From Ascaphus truei (lineage: Eukaryota > Chordata > Amphibia > Anura > Ascaphidae), in the NCBI GenBank assembly GCA_036426205.1, contig CM071573.1:69243425-69307424 (forward strand): a stretch of 64,000 bases of DNA, in the 5' to 3' direction. The position numbers were made by a program, and so were the translations under genes. The notes beneath the pieces were generated by a model. The model was not told the DNA's origin. It saw nothing but the letters and a program-made list of their open reading frames with translations, and ran no database searches. This document shows positions 1 to 10,390 of the stretch, one piece after another. Numbering within the stretch: position 1 is the first letter of the stretch; each line of letters opens with the position of its first letter.

Positions 1-42
1 GACCTGTTGGTGGCCCTTGACGACTGGAGTGGGCCACCCCTG
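1..42. mobile_element. hAT-like MITE family A, right-end fragment
   Basis: This is the terminal 42 bases of a palindromic MITE found more than a dozen times in the window. Its end reads gccacccctg, the complement of the family's usual caggggtggc start. The rest of the copy lies outside the window. Confidence 0.7.
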
Positions 43-674
43 CTCTAATTCTTTTACTCGGACACATGAGACCAGGGACCAGGCCCATATGCTAACACTG
101 TGCATGAGAACTCAATCTCATCAGAGTGCAAGACACCGTACCCCAATGCATGAAGCCAACACAAAATATGGCAGACTTAACAAGCCCGGGTATATTTGCT
201 TCTGCAATAACAGAAAACAAATCTCGGTCTCGCTAATGATTGTTGTTTTAACAGTCGGCTGTCATCGTGTGTTTTGGCTACTTTCCAAAGGGAAGCTGTT
301 TTTTTGTTTTTCTTGCAGAAAACACTGGCACAATGAATAGCCGCTGCTGTGTAATCACTCCTCAGCATCTTAGAGAAGACACTTAGGAAAAAAAACGAAA
401 CACTGGGTGAAAGCCACGGCTAATAAACCGTGCAGCCCCATATATTACAGCAGTAACATAAAAAGTATTCTGCTATTTAACACCATTTATACTGTTTCTA
501 GTCATTTCTGTAACAAAGGAAGAGTTAAAACATTGATCAACTAAGTGGGATTGTACATCGGGGAGCCCCCTAAACACTAAGGAAAATATAAGTTACCCCA
601 AGAAGTGTGGTATAAAAATATGCACACATTTACAAAAATATAAGCGCCACCAATTCTTGCAGGATCCATTATAC
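43..674. other. No recognisable feature
   Basis: AT-rich sequence. The short open frames here carry no motif I recognise. Confidence 0.5.
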
Positions 675-742
675 CAGGGGTGGCCAACGCCAGTCCTTAA
701 GGGCCACCAACAGGTCAGGTTTTCAGGATATCCCTGCTTCAG
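675..742. mobile_element. hAT-like MITE family A, left half only
   Basis: Begins caggggtggccaac and follows the family through the 'tccctgcttcag' motif, then stops. The right arm is missing, so the copy is truncated. Confidence 0.65.
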
Positions 743-879
743 AATAACATAGGAGGTAGTTATCACAGCTCAACCTTAATATTCAACAGTATATTTGAAA
801 AAATGGCGGTGCATGGGGAATGAAAGATATATTTTACAAATGTCCAAGAGTGATCACAAAAAGGATACCCACTGATTTG

Positions 880-1250
880 CACGCAGCCTAGGGGGCTGGG
901 GGGGTGTGGCCGCCGCCGCCGCAACATGTGACAGGGGCGGTGTGAGCGGAGTGGCGTCCATTACGTGACGTCATTTCCGTTTCACATTTCGCCCCACATC
1001 ATCCAGTTTTATCCCATCAGAGGTGCCACTAAAGAAGTTTCATTTCAATAATACAGAAAAGATACAACTACCGGTGCTCCTGGTCCAGGAATCTCTGCGT
1101 AATATCCCAAGGGCGCTAACACGCTGACGTCACGGATCTCGCGCGATTATGTAAATTTACATGGAGTGAGAAGGAACCAATGGGGAGTGATGTCCACGGA
1201 GCACAACGGAGGGTCTGACAGCATGACCAGAGGGACGCGACGCCCCGGAG
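880..1250. promoter_or_regulatory. CpG-rich block with two perfect CRE palindromes
   Basis: The block lies directly upstream of the LTR-homologous sequence that starts at 1257. It contains a short GCC run near 910, a perfect TGACGTCA at 966-973 and another at 1125-1132. It may be the U3/promoter part of the LTR retroelement that follows, or an unrelated CpG-rich insertion, because it does not resemble the U3 of the 3' LTR at 4924. Function is inferred only from the motifs. Confidence 0.35.
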
Positions 1251-1753
1251 GAGATACAGGAAGTTGGTTACAGAAGGTGAGCTTGTTTTTCCACAGGAAG
1301 GTGGAGAGAACTCTCCCGGCTGGGAAGCCGTTGCTGTTGCTCTGGTCCCCCAGTCCTGCGAGGAGCTAGGCTGCTGATACCAGCTGGGACCCCAACCCAG
1401 GATAAAGATCAAGATCGCTGCGAGGCTGGACACAGCTTGCTCCCCGGAACCGTGTTCCTGTTTGCTGTTGGAGCTGCAATACAGATAAGACTTTATTATT
1501 ATGCTTATTGGTTATCCTTTGTGTAGCATATGTTTTGGGCATGACCAGATTAGCTGGCTGTCCTGTTAGTAAGGGCTCAAGAAGTGAGTTAGTTTCCCTA
1601 ACGGGAACAGGCTTTAATTTCTAGAAAGTAGTTTTTAAAGGGACAGTGCACCCGTACTTTATTTTGGATGTGGCTAATAAACCACTATAGTTGAACGTTT
1701 CCCATCGTGTCTAGCGTCTTACTGACCCCGCCGCGAGGCCGTCCTGCCACAGG

Positions 1754-1771
1754 TGGTGTCAGAAGTGGGAT
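1754..1771 (+). other. Primer binding site, tRNA-Leu type
   Basis: TGGTGTCAGAAGTGGGAT lies 2 bases after the LTR's terminal CA. It begins with the complement of the tRNA CCA tail and fits the 3' end of vertebrate tRNA-Leu (CAA type) as I recall it. This is the strongest single sign that the element is reverse-transcribed from an LTR transcript. Confidence 0.7.
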
Positions 1772-1844
1772 GCTATGCCTCTGGGGGTCAGTAGATGAAG
1801 ATGTGTTGAGAAACTGAACTCAAGCGAAGAAAAAAAAATGATTT

Positions 1845-2125
1845 TTTGCTGAAGCATGGAAGTTACAGCTAGCAAGCGCTGAGTGTAAATTTTGCCCCGT
1901 CGGGTATGAAAGGATTGCTGTGTAAAGCTAATGCCTTTTGCTGAAGTGAGTGAATTTGCAGCTAGCAAGTGCTGTGAGGTAAAGTTTGCCCTGTCTGGTA
2001 AAAAAGAAAGTGAAAATGGATTTTTGCAAAGAAGTTGTCCTAAGAAGATCCCAGAAGGTTCAAATATTGTAAAGCAAGAACAACTTCCGTGTGTTGTGCA
2101 AAGTCTGCCTCGTCGGGTGTGAAAA
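1845..2125 (+). repeat. Degenerate leader repeats of the LTR element
   Basis: Three diverged units share the pattern gctagcaag...gtaaa.tttgccc.gtc.ggt. The third, near 2092-2120, keeps only the 'tgcctcgtcgggt' part. They lie between the primer binding site and the coiled-coil frame, the usual place of an untranslated leader. Confidence 0.45.
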
Positions 2126-4860
2126 AAACACAACAAAAAACGGGGTTTTAAAATGGCCGCCGTCATTTGTCAGTTTTGCAATGTACATAACCATACAAAA
2201 CCAGTGTCCCTTCAGGCCATATGATGATTATGATGACGACGCATATGTGGCCCCGAGAAGAGAGATGTACCCGCAGATGAAAGCTGCAAAAGTGACCAGT
2301 GTGTGTGTGCCCAGTACTACTGATGTCTCTGGAACTAATAAAACAAAGAGAAAGAAGAAAAATATTTTTCAAGTCACCGAGGAAGTGACCGAACCACTTG
2401 AGCCTGCGGTATCAGGACAACAGGCGTCAGCAAGCCACCGAGATGTGCTGCAGACCGGAGTGATGGGCAGAATTGTCACAGGAACGGTGGCAAAGGAAAA
2501 GGGGGAGCAAAGGAAAGCTGAATCCTTGATCCAGGTAAAAGAGGCCTTAATTTCTGCACTCCAAACTGCCCATCGTGATTATGATGTCTTGCAGGAACAA
2601 TTGAATAGGGAGCGAGAAGCAAACGCCGAGGTACAGAGGTGTATACTCCCAGCTATACTTGAGTATGAGGCGTTAAAGAAAACAGAGCGTCTCTTACGGA
2701 GTGAGTTGGAGGAGCTGAAGACAAGTTTGGATAAGGCCAACACCGCAATTGCTAACATGGAATCAGAGAGAACAAGTCCTGACTGGAGACTATGCTATTA
2801 GATGCCCCAGAGAGATGTGCAAAACTTCATCAAAGACTTAGAAGTTTCTTACCAAGAAGCTAGCGCGCTCAAAACAGAGCTGGAGCAGTCACGCCAGGAG
2901 GGCCACTGTCTAACTACAGAGCTGGGTAATTTGAAGAAAGCCAATGAGACGGTCCTAAGGGATATACAGACTGTGAAAATGGAGAATATAAACCTGAAAG
3001 AAGAGGTTTTAAACCTGACTGGTCAGGTCAGTGATGGGACTGAGAAGCTTCACCAAGCGCAGAAAGTGAAGACGCAATTGGCGCAAGAAAAAATAGAAGT
3101 ACAGGCTGCTATGCAGAGAAAATGCTGGAAAAAGAATGCCTCGCCCTGGAGCAGCTGAAGATCACGTTGAGCGCCACAAGAGCATCGCTGGAGGCGGAGC
3201 TTAGAAGCCAGGTGACTCTGTGTGAGAGGGAACATGAGAAGGTCCAAAGACTGAAGCAAGAGCTGGAGAAGCAGAGAGGCAGTGCCATCCCAATGAGTCA
3301 GTATATCAAGGAGAAAGAGGCCTGGGAAACAGAAGCAGCAGCGATCCTAGCAACAAGAACTGCAGAGCTCAAAAAGATGAAGCAGGCGTTGATGCAAACC
3401 GAGAGTAAGCACCGGGAAGAGGTGAAGGCCCTGAGAGGGGACTGGCAGCATCAGATTGAAGAGTTGCAGATGCAAATGGCTTAGCGCGAGATGCAGCGCG
3501 CCAAGAGGGAGGAGGTGTCCGTCCGTCAGGTGGCCTGCCTGATGTTGCACCATGAAACCGAGATGGCTGATATCCACAAGCGGCTGGACTACATGACCAA
3601 TGAGGGGGCCCGGCTACAGCTGGAGCTAGACAAGGTCCGGGAGGAGCACCAGCAGTTGCAGGTCCAGAAAAAAGAAACAGAGACTTATTTAAGCCTTGCT
3701 CTGAGTCTGCTACGAGACGTAGAATTGCGACTCAATTCTAACGAAGATGAACTACCAGCCGCACTGAGTGAAAGAAGAAAGGCAGAAGGACTGCTTCAAG
3801 ACCTGAGGAAGGACCTGGAGTCTGAGCGTCCTGGCCGCAAGAGGGCGGAGAAACAAAAGTGTGACCTAGTCAAGGAGCTTGAGGCTCTGAATACTGAGCG
3901 GGACGCTACTTTGGACTCTACGGCTGCCCAGCAGGAGGTTTCCCAGATGAAGCTGGAGGAAAAGCTTACAAGCCCAAGACAGACATTTGGGTCACTGAAG
4001 CAGTCCAAGGAAAAGGTGGCGGTAGAGATAAAACAAGGGAGGCACTCCAGGAAGCATGACCGTGATACCATTGCAGAACTACAGTCTACTTTCCACAAGG
4101 CACGGAATGCGAAGGCCAAATTGCGATGCACTAGCATAGTAAGAATCCAATCAAACTACAGTGCCCAGGGGACACAAAGTGGATTCCTTGCCATGAGGGC
4201 AGCCACTGTGAAGAGACAGCCGCGAATGAGACGGATGTGTGCCCGTGATCATAAGGGGAGAAAGACCACACAGATGGTCCAGAAAATCTTCCAACAGAGT
4301 AAGTTAAAGAGTCAAGACAGAAAGGCCCAAGCCTATGAGTCTGCTGACCGTAAAAGAGAGGTACCATGGGGTGTACTTCGGGTTAATAGGAATCCCGACC
4401 AAGTTGAAGTACTGAAGATAAATGGTGTGGAACCCAACACTGAAGGTACACTGAGGAAGAAAGGTCCAAAAGAGAAGGCCAAACAGAACTGGCGAGTGTA
4501 TGCAATGAGCTGACCGAGGTCAATGCTCTTCTACAGGATAAGGGAGACTCTGAGCACAAGAGGACAAGGACAACAATGCATCTTCAGGATTTGCAGATCA
4601 AGGTCACAGCGTGGCGTAGAGTCCTGGCAGAGAGAGCTAATAGACAGCAGGATGCTCAGGAACCTTGTCAAGAGGAGACACAACAAAAGCGAAGCATCAA
4701 ACTTAAACTGAAACTGGCACAAGACAAGGAGATAGGGAGGTACCAGTCTTCAGACCCAGGTGGCCTGGTAATTACCCCCAAAAGAAAATGCCTAAATTGG
4801 AAGGCAAGAAAAAAAAAGGGGGGAGGGAAGGGCCGACGTCGGACTTTTTCACCAAAGATG
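2091..4860 (+). pseudogene. Myosin-II-tail-like coiled-coil frame inside LTR element
   Basis: Pieces of one broken reading frame run through 2091-2801, 2802-3158, 3122-3484, 3491-4513 and about 4504-4860. The 2801 and 3484 breaks are single in-frame stops; two frameshifts lie near 3120 and 4510. The first about 60 residues have no recognisable domain and include an acidic DDYDDD patch. The rest is charged and heptad-like. In the 3491 piece, residues 109-149 carry DLESERPGRKRAEKQ and LDSTAAQQE, close to conserved words in the rod of non-muscle myosin II heavy chains; near 4540 SEHKR and LQDLQIKV follow in the same order as in myosin. No motor domain and no intron-like breaks are present. The best reading is a captured or convergent coiled-coil cargo now decayed; a processed pseudogene fragment is the alternative. 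Confidence 0.5.
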
Positions 4861-4910
4861 CTGGTGCACGGGAATGGTGCACGGGCCGCTCCACAGGACA
4901 ATGTTTCGCT

Positions 4911-4925
4911 GGGGAGAGGGATATG
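4911..4925 (+). other. Polypurine tract and 3' LTR start
   Basis: ggggagaggga directly precedes TGTGACAGAG, a plausible U3 start. Purine tracts prime plus-strand synthesis in LTR retroelements. The tract and the 5' primer site together frame the interior. Confidence 0.55.
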
Positions 4926-5352
4926 TGACAGAGTCACTGACTCAGTAAGCTGGAATGGAGGATGTGTGTACTTTCCAGCACTATACCAGTTAACCTACAG
5001 TTGGAGATCTGCATACACCTGCAGCCTAATTAAGCAGGAGGCCTGAGAGACTGCAGGTTTAAAAAGCAGGAAGTTGGTTACAGAAGGTGAGCTTGTTTTT
5101 CCACAGGAAGGTGGAGAGAACTCTCCTGGCAGGGAAGCCGTTGCTGTTGCTCTGGTCTCCCAGTCCTGAAGCTTGGTTGACATTTACGCAGCCACTGATT
5201 TATATATCACTTTCTGACATAAGATCTGCTGACACGTTTTCTCCGATAATTGCAACAAACTGGTAATAAATGTAACTTTGTTACGGTCTTGTCACAAACC
5301 CAGATGTTAGTGGACTAGGCCAGTGTTTTTTAACCTTATTTTTTTGTTAGGG

Positions 5353-5629
5353 CAGGGGTGTGCAAACTGGGGGGCGCGCACCCGGAGATTTTTCTGGGAG
5401 GGCACGGCGGTTGCAGAGGCCCCGCGCTCTTCCTCAAAGCATTTAAATTAAATACCGGGGGAGGTGTAAGGCCTCTGCAACTCAACTTACCGAGATTCAG
5501 AGGCTTGGTGTGACGCGGCGGGGTCATGTAACGTGACGTCCCATGACCCCGGCAAAAAAGGTAAGGGGGGCGCAAGCACTGGGGGGGAGCAAGCAGTGGG
5601 GAGCAGCTCCAAACGTTTGCTCACCACTG
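5353..5629 (+). mobile_element. hAT-like MITE family B, near-complete
   Basis: Starts caggggtgtgcaaactgg and ends with a degenerate complement of that start. Flanking 8-mers tgttaggg and ggttaagg agree at 6 of 8 positions, as for an old hAT target duplication. The flanks (ttttttgttag / gttaaggaaccc) look like the two halves of another repeat, so this is probably a nested insertion. The interior includes the family hallmark 'catttaaattaaat'. Confidence 0.7.
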
Positions 5630-5665
5630 GGTTAAGGAACCCTATAATTATATTGTGAAATGCTG

Positions 5666-5908
5666 AGGAACCCCAACCCTCTCTAATAGCGCGTCTGAGA
5701 TCAGTTGCATTGTAAGGAACACCAACCCTCTCTAATAGCGCGTCTGAGATCAGATGCATTGTAAGGAACCCCAACCCTCTCTCATAGTGACTTAGATCAG
5801 ATGCATTGTAAGGAGCCTCACCCCTCTCTAATAGCACATCTAAGATCAGACGCAGTGTAAGGAACCCCAACCCTCTCTAATAGAGCGTTTCAGATCAGAT
5901 GTATTGTA
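5666..5908. repeat. Tandem array, five units of about 49 bp
   Basis: Unit starts 'aggaa/gc...ccctctctaatag' lie at 5666, 5715, 5764, 5811 and 5860, with spacings of 49, 49, 47 and 49. Units differ mainly by substitutions. The array follows the MITE and belongs to the repeat that the MITE interrupted. Confidence 0.8.
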
Positions 5909-6193
5909 AGTGTAGCCCTCTTCCCCCCCCCCCCTGGGAAATGTGCTACCACCAGCGTGTTCTGTGGCTGCTGTTCCATACCTGAGTGGTAAACAGGAGG
6001 CAGGAGATCTCCGCAATGTACTGGGGAGGACATCAGGACAGGCTCGGTGTCTCTTTATTTAGTGGTCAGCGCCTCCAGTCCAAGAGGATCCTCATGGACA
6101 CTGCTTTTCTCTATGCCATGCTTCAAGGACTACACCAGTTGTTGATATGACTGAGATTTATTGGCAGTATTGTAGGTAAATTCACTGGATTAC

Positions 6194-7002
6194 TGTTACG
6201 CCGGTGCTGCCCGCAGACCAGACCCATCCCCTGAGCTGGAGGGGGAAGTGGTAATACACGCACCCGCAGCAAAGGGAGCGTGTCCGGAGTGTGGTATTAA
6301 GCGTTGCCAGGCCAGGTGTAGTAAGGTAGACAATACTTGCCGGTACCAGTTGTAGAGATAGAGTGAATGATGCCTTGCCGAAGTCAGGGAGTGGAGAGTG
6401 GAGATAGGTCGTAGTCCGAGCCGTGTTCAAGGGGTTACCAGAGTGAGCGTTGTCCAAGGAGTGCCGAGATCGAGAGCCAGAGGGGGTAGTCATACGAGCT
6501 GCGTCAGAACCTGTGAAAACACTGAGAGAATCCAGAAGTACTTCCATACAGAGACTATGTCGAGCAAAGACTGAGAGCAGAGAGGAGCTAGATAAAGCAG
6601 GAAGGTCCAATTAGGAACGGAGCCGGGACAGGAAGAGCTACGGGGAGACACTGCAGATTGGTGCAGGCATAACAGGCCAGGTGAGTCTTGTTAGTAGCCT
6701 GAGTATGCCCGTGCAGTGTGCGGGGGCGGAGCCTGAGGCCCGGGGGACGGGAATAAGAGTGTGCAGACTGAGCGTGCTCCGTAACTCGTGTACGCGTGTG
6801 AACCGAGCCAGTGGATGGTGCAGGAGGGCGTGGGCGCGCCAGGCGCTGAGCAGAGGAATCGCCGAGGGGAGTGATCCTGCGACGGCGGCAGGGGCGAGGA
6901 GCCGTGGAGGCCGGTAAGGCAGGATTGTTTTGTGTGTCCAGGGGCTCCCTGCGGGGAGGGAGTGCTCTGTGTGGGGAGCGAGGAGAACGCCGATTCCTGA
7001 CA
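6194..7002. mobile_element. Solo LTR 1, 809 bp, with 5-bp target duplication
   Basis: Starts TGTTACGCCG and ends TTCCTGACA, flanked by perfect ATTAC repeats at 6189-6193 and 7003-7007. TG...CA ends plus a 5-bp duplication fit an LTR retrotransposon whose interior was lost by LTR-LTR recombination. No reading frame inside is informative. Its ends resemble those of solo LTR 2 at 13778, so both belong to one superfamily, but they diverge inside. Orientation is uncertain. Confidence 0.75.
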
Positions 7003-7137
7003 ATTACATATCACTGTACCCTAGCCTCAGCCACTTCTCTAATAGAAGAACTCCTCACTCCTTGGAGGTTAGAACAAGAACTCCTTCACTCTCTGATGAC
7101 TATCCCAGAACCCCTTACTCACACTCACTACTCTACA

Positions 7138-7480
7138 CCGGGGGAGCGCAAACTTTTGGAGCTGCGCCCCCCTGCCTGCTCCCCCTCACTTTTGCAACCA
7201 CCTCACCTCGCTCGGTAAATGACGCCGCGGAGTCACGTGACGTGACATCATGTGACCCCGTTACCATGGAGACGCCATGTGACTTAACTCCGCATGACAC
7301 CGCGGCTTCATTTGATGCCGCGTTGCCATGGCGATGCGTCACACCAACGTGTCTGAACCCCGGTAAGTTTGTTGCAGAGGCCTCATGCCATCCCCCGGCA
7401 TTGAATTTTAATGCCTCGGGGAAGAGGGCGGAGCCTCTGCAAGCGCCCGCACCCCCCAAAATTATCCCGTGCCCCCCTGA
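7138..7480 (-). mobile_element. hAT-like MITE family B, inverted and truncated
   Basis: Reads in the opposite direction to the copy at 5353: gagcgcaaacttttggagctg at the left, the inverted catttaaatt-type core (ttgaattttaatg) near 7400 and gcccccctg at the right. The terminal gcacacccctg is missing. The interior keeps the family's CACGTG/ACGTGACRTCA motifs near 7225. Confidence 0.6.
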
Positions 7481-7859
7481 TCTTCAAGGTGGATGGAGAT
7501 GGTTTGCCGGTGATGACGTCGCGGGTCGAGAGCTTCCAGATACGCCGGGAGTCGGAGGGTGAAGACTTAAGGGAAGTTACATTTTAATATATGTAAATGT
7601 CTTTTTTCAGGTTTTTTCATTGTATTTATTTATTTTTATGTTTGTGATTGCCCATTGACTGATACTGTATTAATCTGTGCCCCTTTAGGGTACAGATAAA
7701 TACAGTGACAGCCAATGTATTTATTGGCAAATGCTTGTTTTCTATTGATTGTTATTTTTTCGATTTCTGTTAATTGTTTGGATTAAATTGTTTTGATTTT
7801 GGATGGCTTGTGTTTAATACATTTTAGGATTGGTTAGCATTTAAAATTAATTATATATA
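7481..7859. other. No recognisable feature
   Basis: AT-rich sequence after the truncated MITE. I see no gene or repeat I can name. Confidence 0.5.
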
Positions 7860-7953
7860 CACAATGAAAATATATATGATCAATTCTACACGTGGCCCTA
7901 CAATACTCGAAAGAGGGCCACATGTAGAATTGATCATATATATTTTCATTGTG
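7860..7953. repeat. Near-perfect 40-bp inverted repeat (hairpin)
   Basis: The left arm 7860-7899 and right arm 7914-7953 pair at 39 of 40 positions around a 14-base loop (7900-7913). The single mismatch lies 9 bases from the loop. The right arm ends 10 bases before a Tigger-like MITE. Either a very short MITE or a structured transcript could produce this. Confidence 0.75.
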
Positions 7954-7965
7954 CAATACTGTGTA

Positions 7966-8297
7966 CAGGCATACCCCACATTAACGTACGCAATGGGACC
8001 GGAGCATGTATGTAAAGCGAAAATGTACTTAAAGTGAAGCACTACCTTTTTCCCACTTATCGATGCATGTACTGTACTGCAATCGTCATATACGTGCATA
8101 ACTGATGTAAATAACACATTTGTAACAGGCTCTATAGTCTCCCCACTTGCGCACAGCTTCGGTACAGGTAGGGAGCCGGTATTGCTGTTCAGGACGTGCT
8201 GACTGGCGCATGCGTGAGCTGCCGTTTGCCTATTGAGCAAGATGTACTTACTCGCGAGTGTACTTAAAGTGAGTGTACTTAAACCGGGGTATGCCTG
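7966..8297 (+). mobile_element. Tigger/pogo-like MITE, 332 bp
   Basis: Starts CAGGCATACCCC and ends GGGGTATGCCTG, flanked by TA on both sides (7964-7965, 8298-8299). The end sequence resembles the known Tigger terminus CAGGCATACC, and the TA duplication is typical of Tc1/mariner-pogo elements. There is no transposase frame, so it is non-autonomous. A copy of equal length lies inverted at 46648. Confidence 0.75.
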
Positions 8298-8300
8298 TAT

Positions 8301-8880
8301 ATGTATTCTATACACTCTTTATTTCAGCTTGTTAATAACAAAATGTTCACTCAATAGTGTAGGTTGTTTTTCAACCACTAGTTTCATTTATATTACACTA
8401 ATTTGATGTCACATTTATAGGTCCCTATATATTTAATACATTAGAGCTTATCTCTTAAAGTGGACCATTGATAAACACTATTAAGCACTTTGTATTAAAT
8501 CACATACACATTAGATTATTCAAACAAATGTAATTACATTTTTTAGCACATTCACTGCTCTAGAGTTCACCACCATAAGGGTTATCATTATAATTCACAT
8601 TATGTTCTTTTACACATATATATTTACATTACACATTCCACCTTATCACATTTTACTTCTTTCTTTACACTGTTTAGTAATAGGTATATGTATTCTATGT
8701 TTTAGCTGAGATAGTTATATAAAAACAAATGTTTTTTTCTTGAAGAAATGTAGCACTGCGCATGTGCGTTTACTATTGAACATGATTGACTCTCTGGAAT
8801 ATCCATTGCGCATGTGCGGGCGTGCTACAGGTGAAATTGGACTAATTAAGACTCCTATTTAAAGGACATTAATGGACATT
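8301..8880. other. No gene; part of a hammerhead-bearing repeat probably starts here
   Basis: AT-rich sequence without a supported gene. Two 'gcgcatgtgcg'-type motifs near 8756 and 8808 lie just upstream of the hammerhead-like motif and are probably part of the same dispersed repeat. Confidence 0.4.
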
Positions 8881-8888
8881 ATTGTGGA

Positions 8889-8931
8889 ACCCCTGAGGAA
8901 GAAAGCAGCACGCTTTCGAAACGCGTAGGGT
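8889..8931 (+). ncRNA. Hammerhead-ribozyme-like motif 1
   Basis: CTGAGGA (8893-8899) fits the CUGANGA core. A six-pair stem, gaaagc with gctttc, follows, then GAAA (8918-8921). Next comes ACGCGT, a palindrome suited to a very short or dimeric stem III, then A as the cleavage-site base. ACCC (8889-8892) can pair with GGGT (8928-8931) as stem I. One extra A sits between the core and stem II, so activity is uncertain. Hammerheads are known from Penelope-like elements and from amphibian satellites. Function here is inferred. Confidence 0.45.
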
Positions 8932-9599
8932 AGCTTTTTAGGACCTCTACTGTGGCGCCGGGCCTGTCCTTTCTCTTTTGAGCCGATCCGGAGGTGAATC
9001 AGCTGTTATCCACCACAGACGAATCTGCTGCTGTGAAATCGACACCACCTGCACGGCATCCATCCCGTTAGCGCCGATAGAGGTTACACACACACACGCC
9101 GGCTGGCGTGTGCAACGCTTCCTCTGCAGATCTGTTCCGGTGCAGTGGCTGTGCGAGCAGCAGAGAGGGGATACTCTCAAAATTATCCACCGCCTGTTTT
9201 AATCTCCCGTCCGGTGAGTGGGCAGTTCACCTGGTGTTGCAGTGCTGGTCCATTGATCTTAACCATTTGTTTATTCATTAATTCTATGTATTTTTTTATT
9301 TTTCTTATGTCCATTGTTATAGTATATATTTTATTAAATGTTTTATTAAATGTTTTTTAAATAATTTTCACCTCGATCTCAGCTGTTAGTTATTAGTCTT
9401 GTATGGTGTGTAGTTTATGTTGTTTGTCCCATTCATATACAGTATTACGCTATGTTTTGTGCTTTTGTTTTTATTTCTTTCAAGCACAACCCATCTGTCC
9501 GGAGCCTTACCTTGGCCCTGCATCTGGTGTGATATATCCTTTACCGTTTGGCGCCTATAATACACTCTTCTTGTCCATGATATACCACTGTGCCAATCA

Positions 9600-10390
9600 A
9601 TGGGTATAGGGAGGGTATAGTGGATCTGGGGTGGGTGGTTAGACCTCCTGGGTGGGTAGCGGGGGATGGGGGTTAACCCCTTAATTACAATAGCGGTTAT
9701 TAACCGCTACGGTGATTAAGGGGTGTGGGGCCATTAGATTGTGTTTTTTCTTGTATTCTTGCTGGCATCGGAGGACATGGTCCTTTAGAATGCTGATGAG
9801 GACACCCTTCATGATGGCAGGGCTAAGTGGAACGTTTAATTTACTTTATTAATGCTGGCTGGCTAATGTTTGATTTTATGATGGGAAAATGCACTATTAT
9901 CCATATGTGGATAATAGCAACTTTGCCCATTACTGTACTGTATGTGTTGGGGAGGGGCGGGTAGTAGGGTTGTTTTTTAAAATATTTATTGTGGGTAGCG
10001 AGGATGGGTGAAGTTGGCATTTGGCCCTTGGTGGGTGTTTATACTACCAGGTCGGTAGTGGGAGGGGTTAACCTGTTAATTACCTTAGCATTATTAACCG
10101 CTTAGGTAATGAAGGGTTAACTCCACCCGCAAACCCCCTCCCCCCCCCACAATTCCTACACACCCACCAAGGGCCAAATACAACCTTCAACTACCCCAGC
10201 TACCCACAAAAATCATGGCAGTGGTAGTTAACCCCTTCATTGCCTTAGAGGTTAGCCACTGAGGTAATGAAGTTGCCTGTAAATGCATTTTTATTGCATG
10301 GGATTCATGCCGGGGGTCTCCGGTGCTGATATTAATGGGTATCAGCTCCGGAGACTCCCGGCATGAAACTGATGCAGGACAAATGCATTT
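9600..10390. repeat. Cluster of palindromes / fold-back elements
   Basis: Several inverted repeats lie end to end: 9677-9723 (ccccttaattac with complement), 10017-10038 against 10161-10183 (tttggcccttggtgggtg type), 10074-10124 around ttaattaccttagc, and a long hairpin 10281-10390. They share the motifs ggttaac and gggtgggtag. The set looks like the debris of one or more fold-back DNA transposons. No coding frame is present. Confidence 0.6.
10281..10390. repeat. Imperfect 50-bp-arm hairpin
   Basis: Both ends read aaatgcattt. Inside, catgccgggggtctccgg pairs with ccggagactcccggcatg, and the centre is gctgatattaatgggtatcagc. Arms are about 50 bases with a few mismatches and unpaired bases. Confidence 0.7.

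Larger units (their letters stand above)
1257..5168 (+). mobile_element. LTR retroelement with coiled-coil cargo, degraded
   Basis: Two direct repeats, 1257-1358 and 5067-5168, match over 102 bases with about 3 differences by my reading and are interpreted as LTR remnants. The 5' LTR continues to 1751, has AATAAA at 1676-1681 and ends in CA. It is followed by an 18-base primer binding site. A purine tract, 4911-4921, precedes a TG start at 4924. There is no recognisable protease, reverse transcriptase or integrase. The interior of about 3.1 kb instead holds a broken coiled-coil frame. The 3' LTR is cut off after 5168, and the 5' LTR does not match the 3' U3, so both ends are rearranged. Such elements are presumably mobilised in trans by an autonomous relative (inference). 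Confidence 0.65.

Noticed and set aside
7851..8315. 154-codon minus-strand frame
   Set aside because: It runs through the Tigger-like MITE and the hairpin, so it is a by-product of those repeats.
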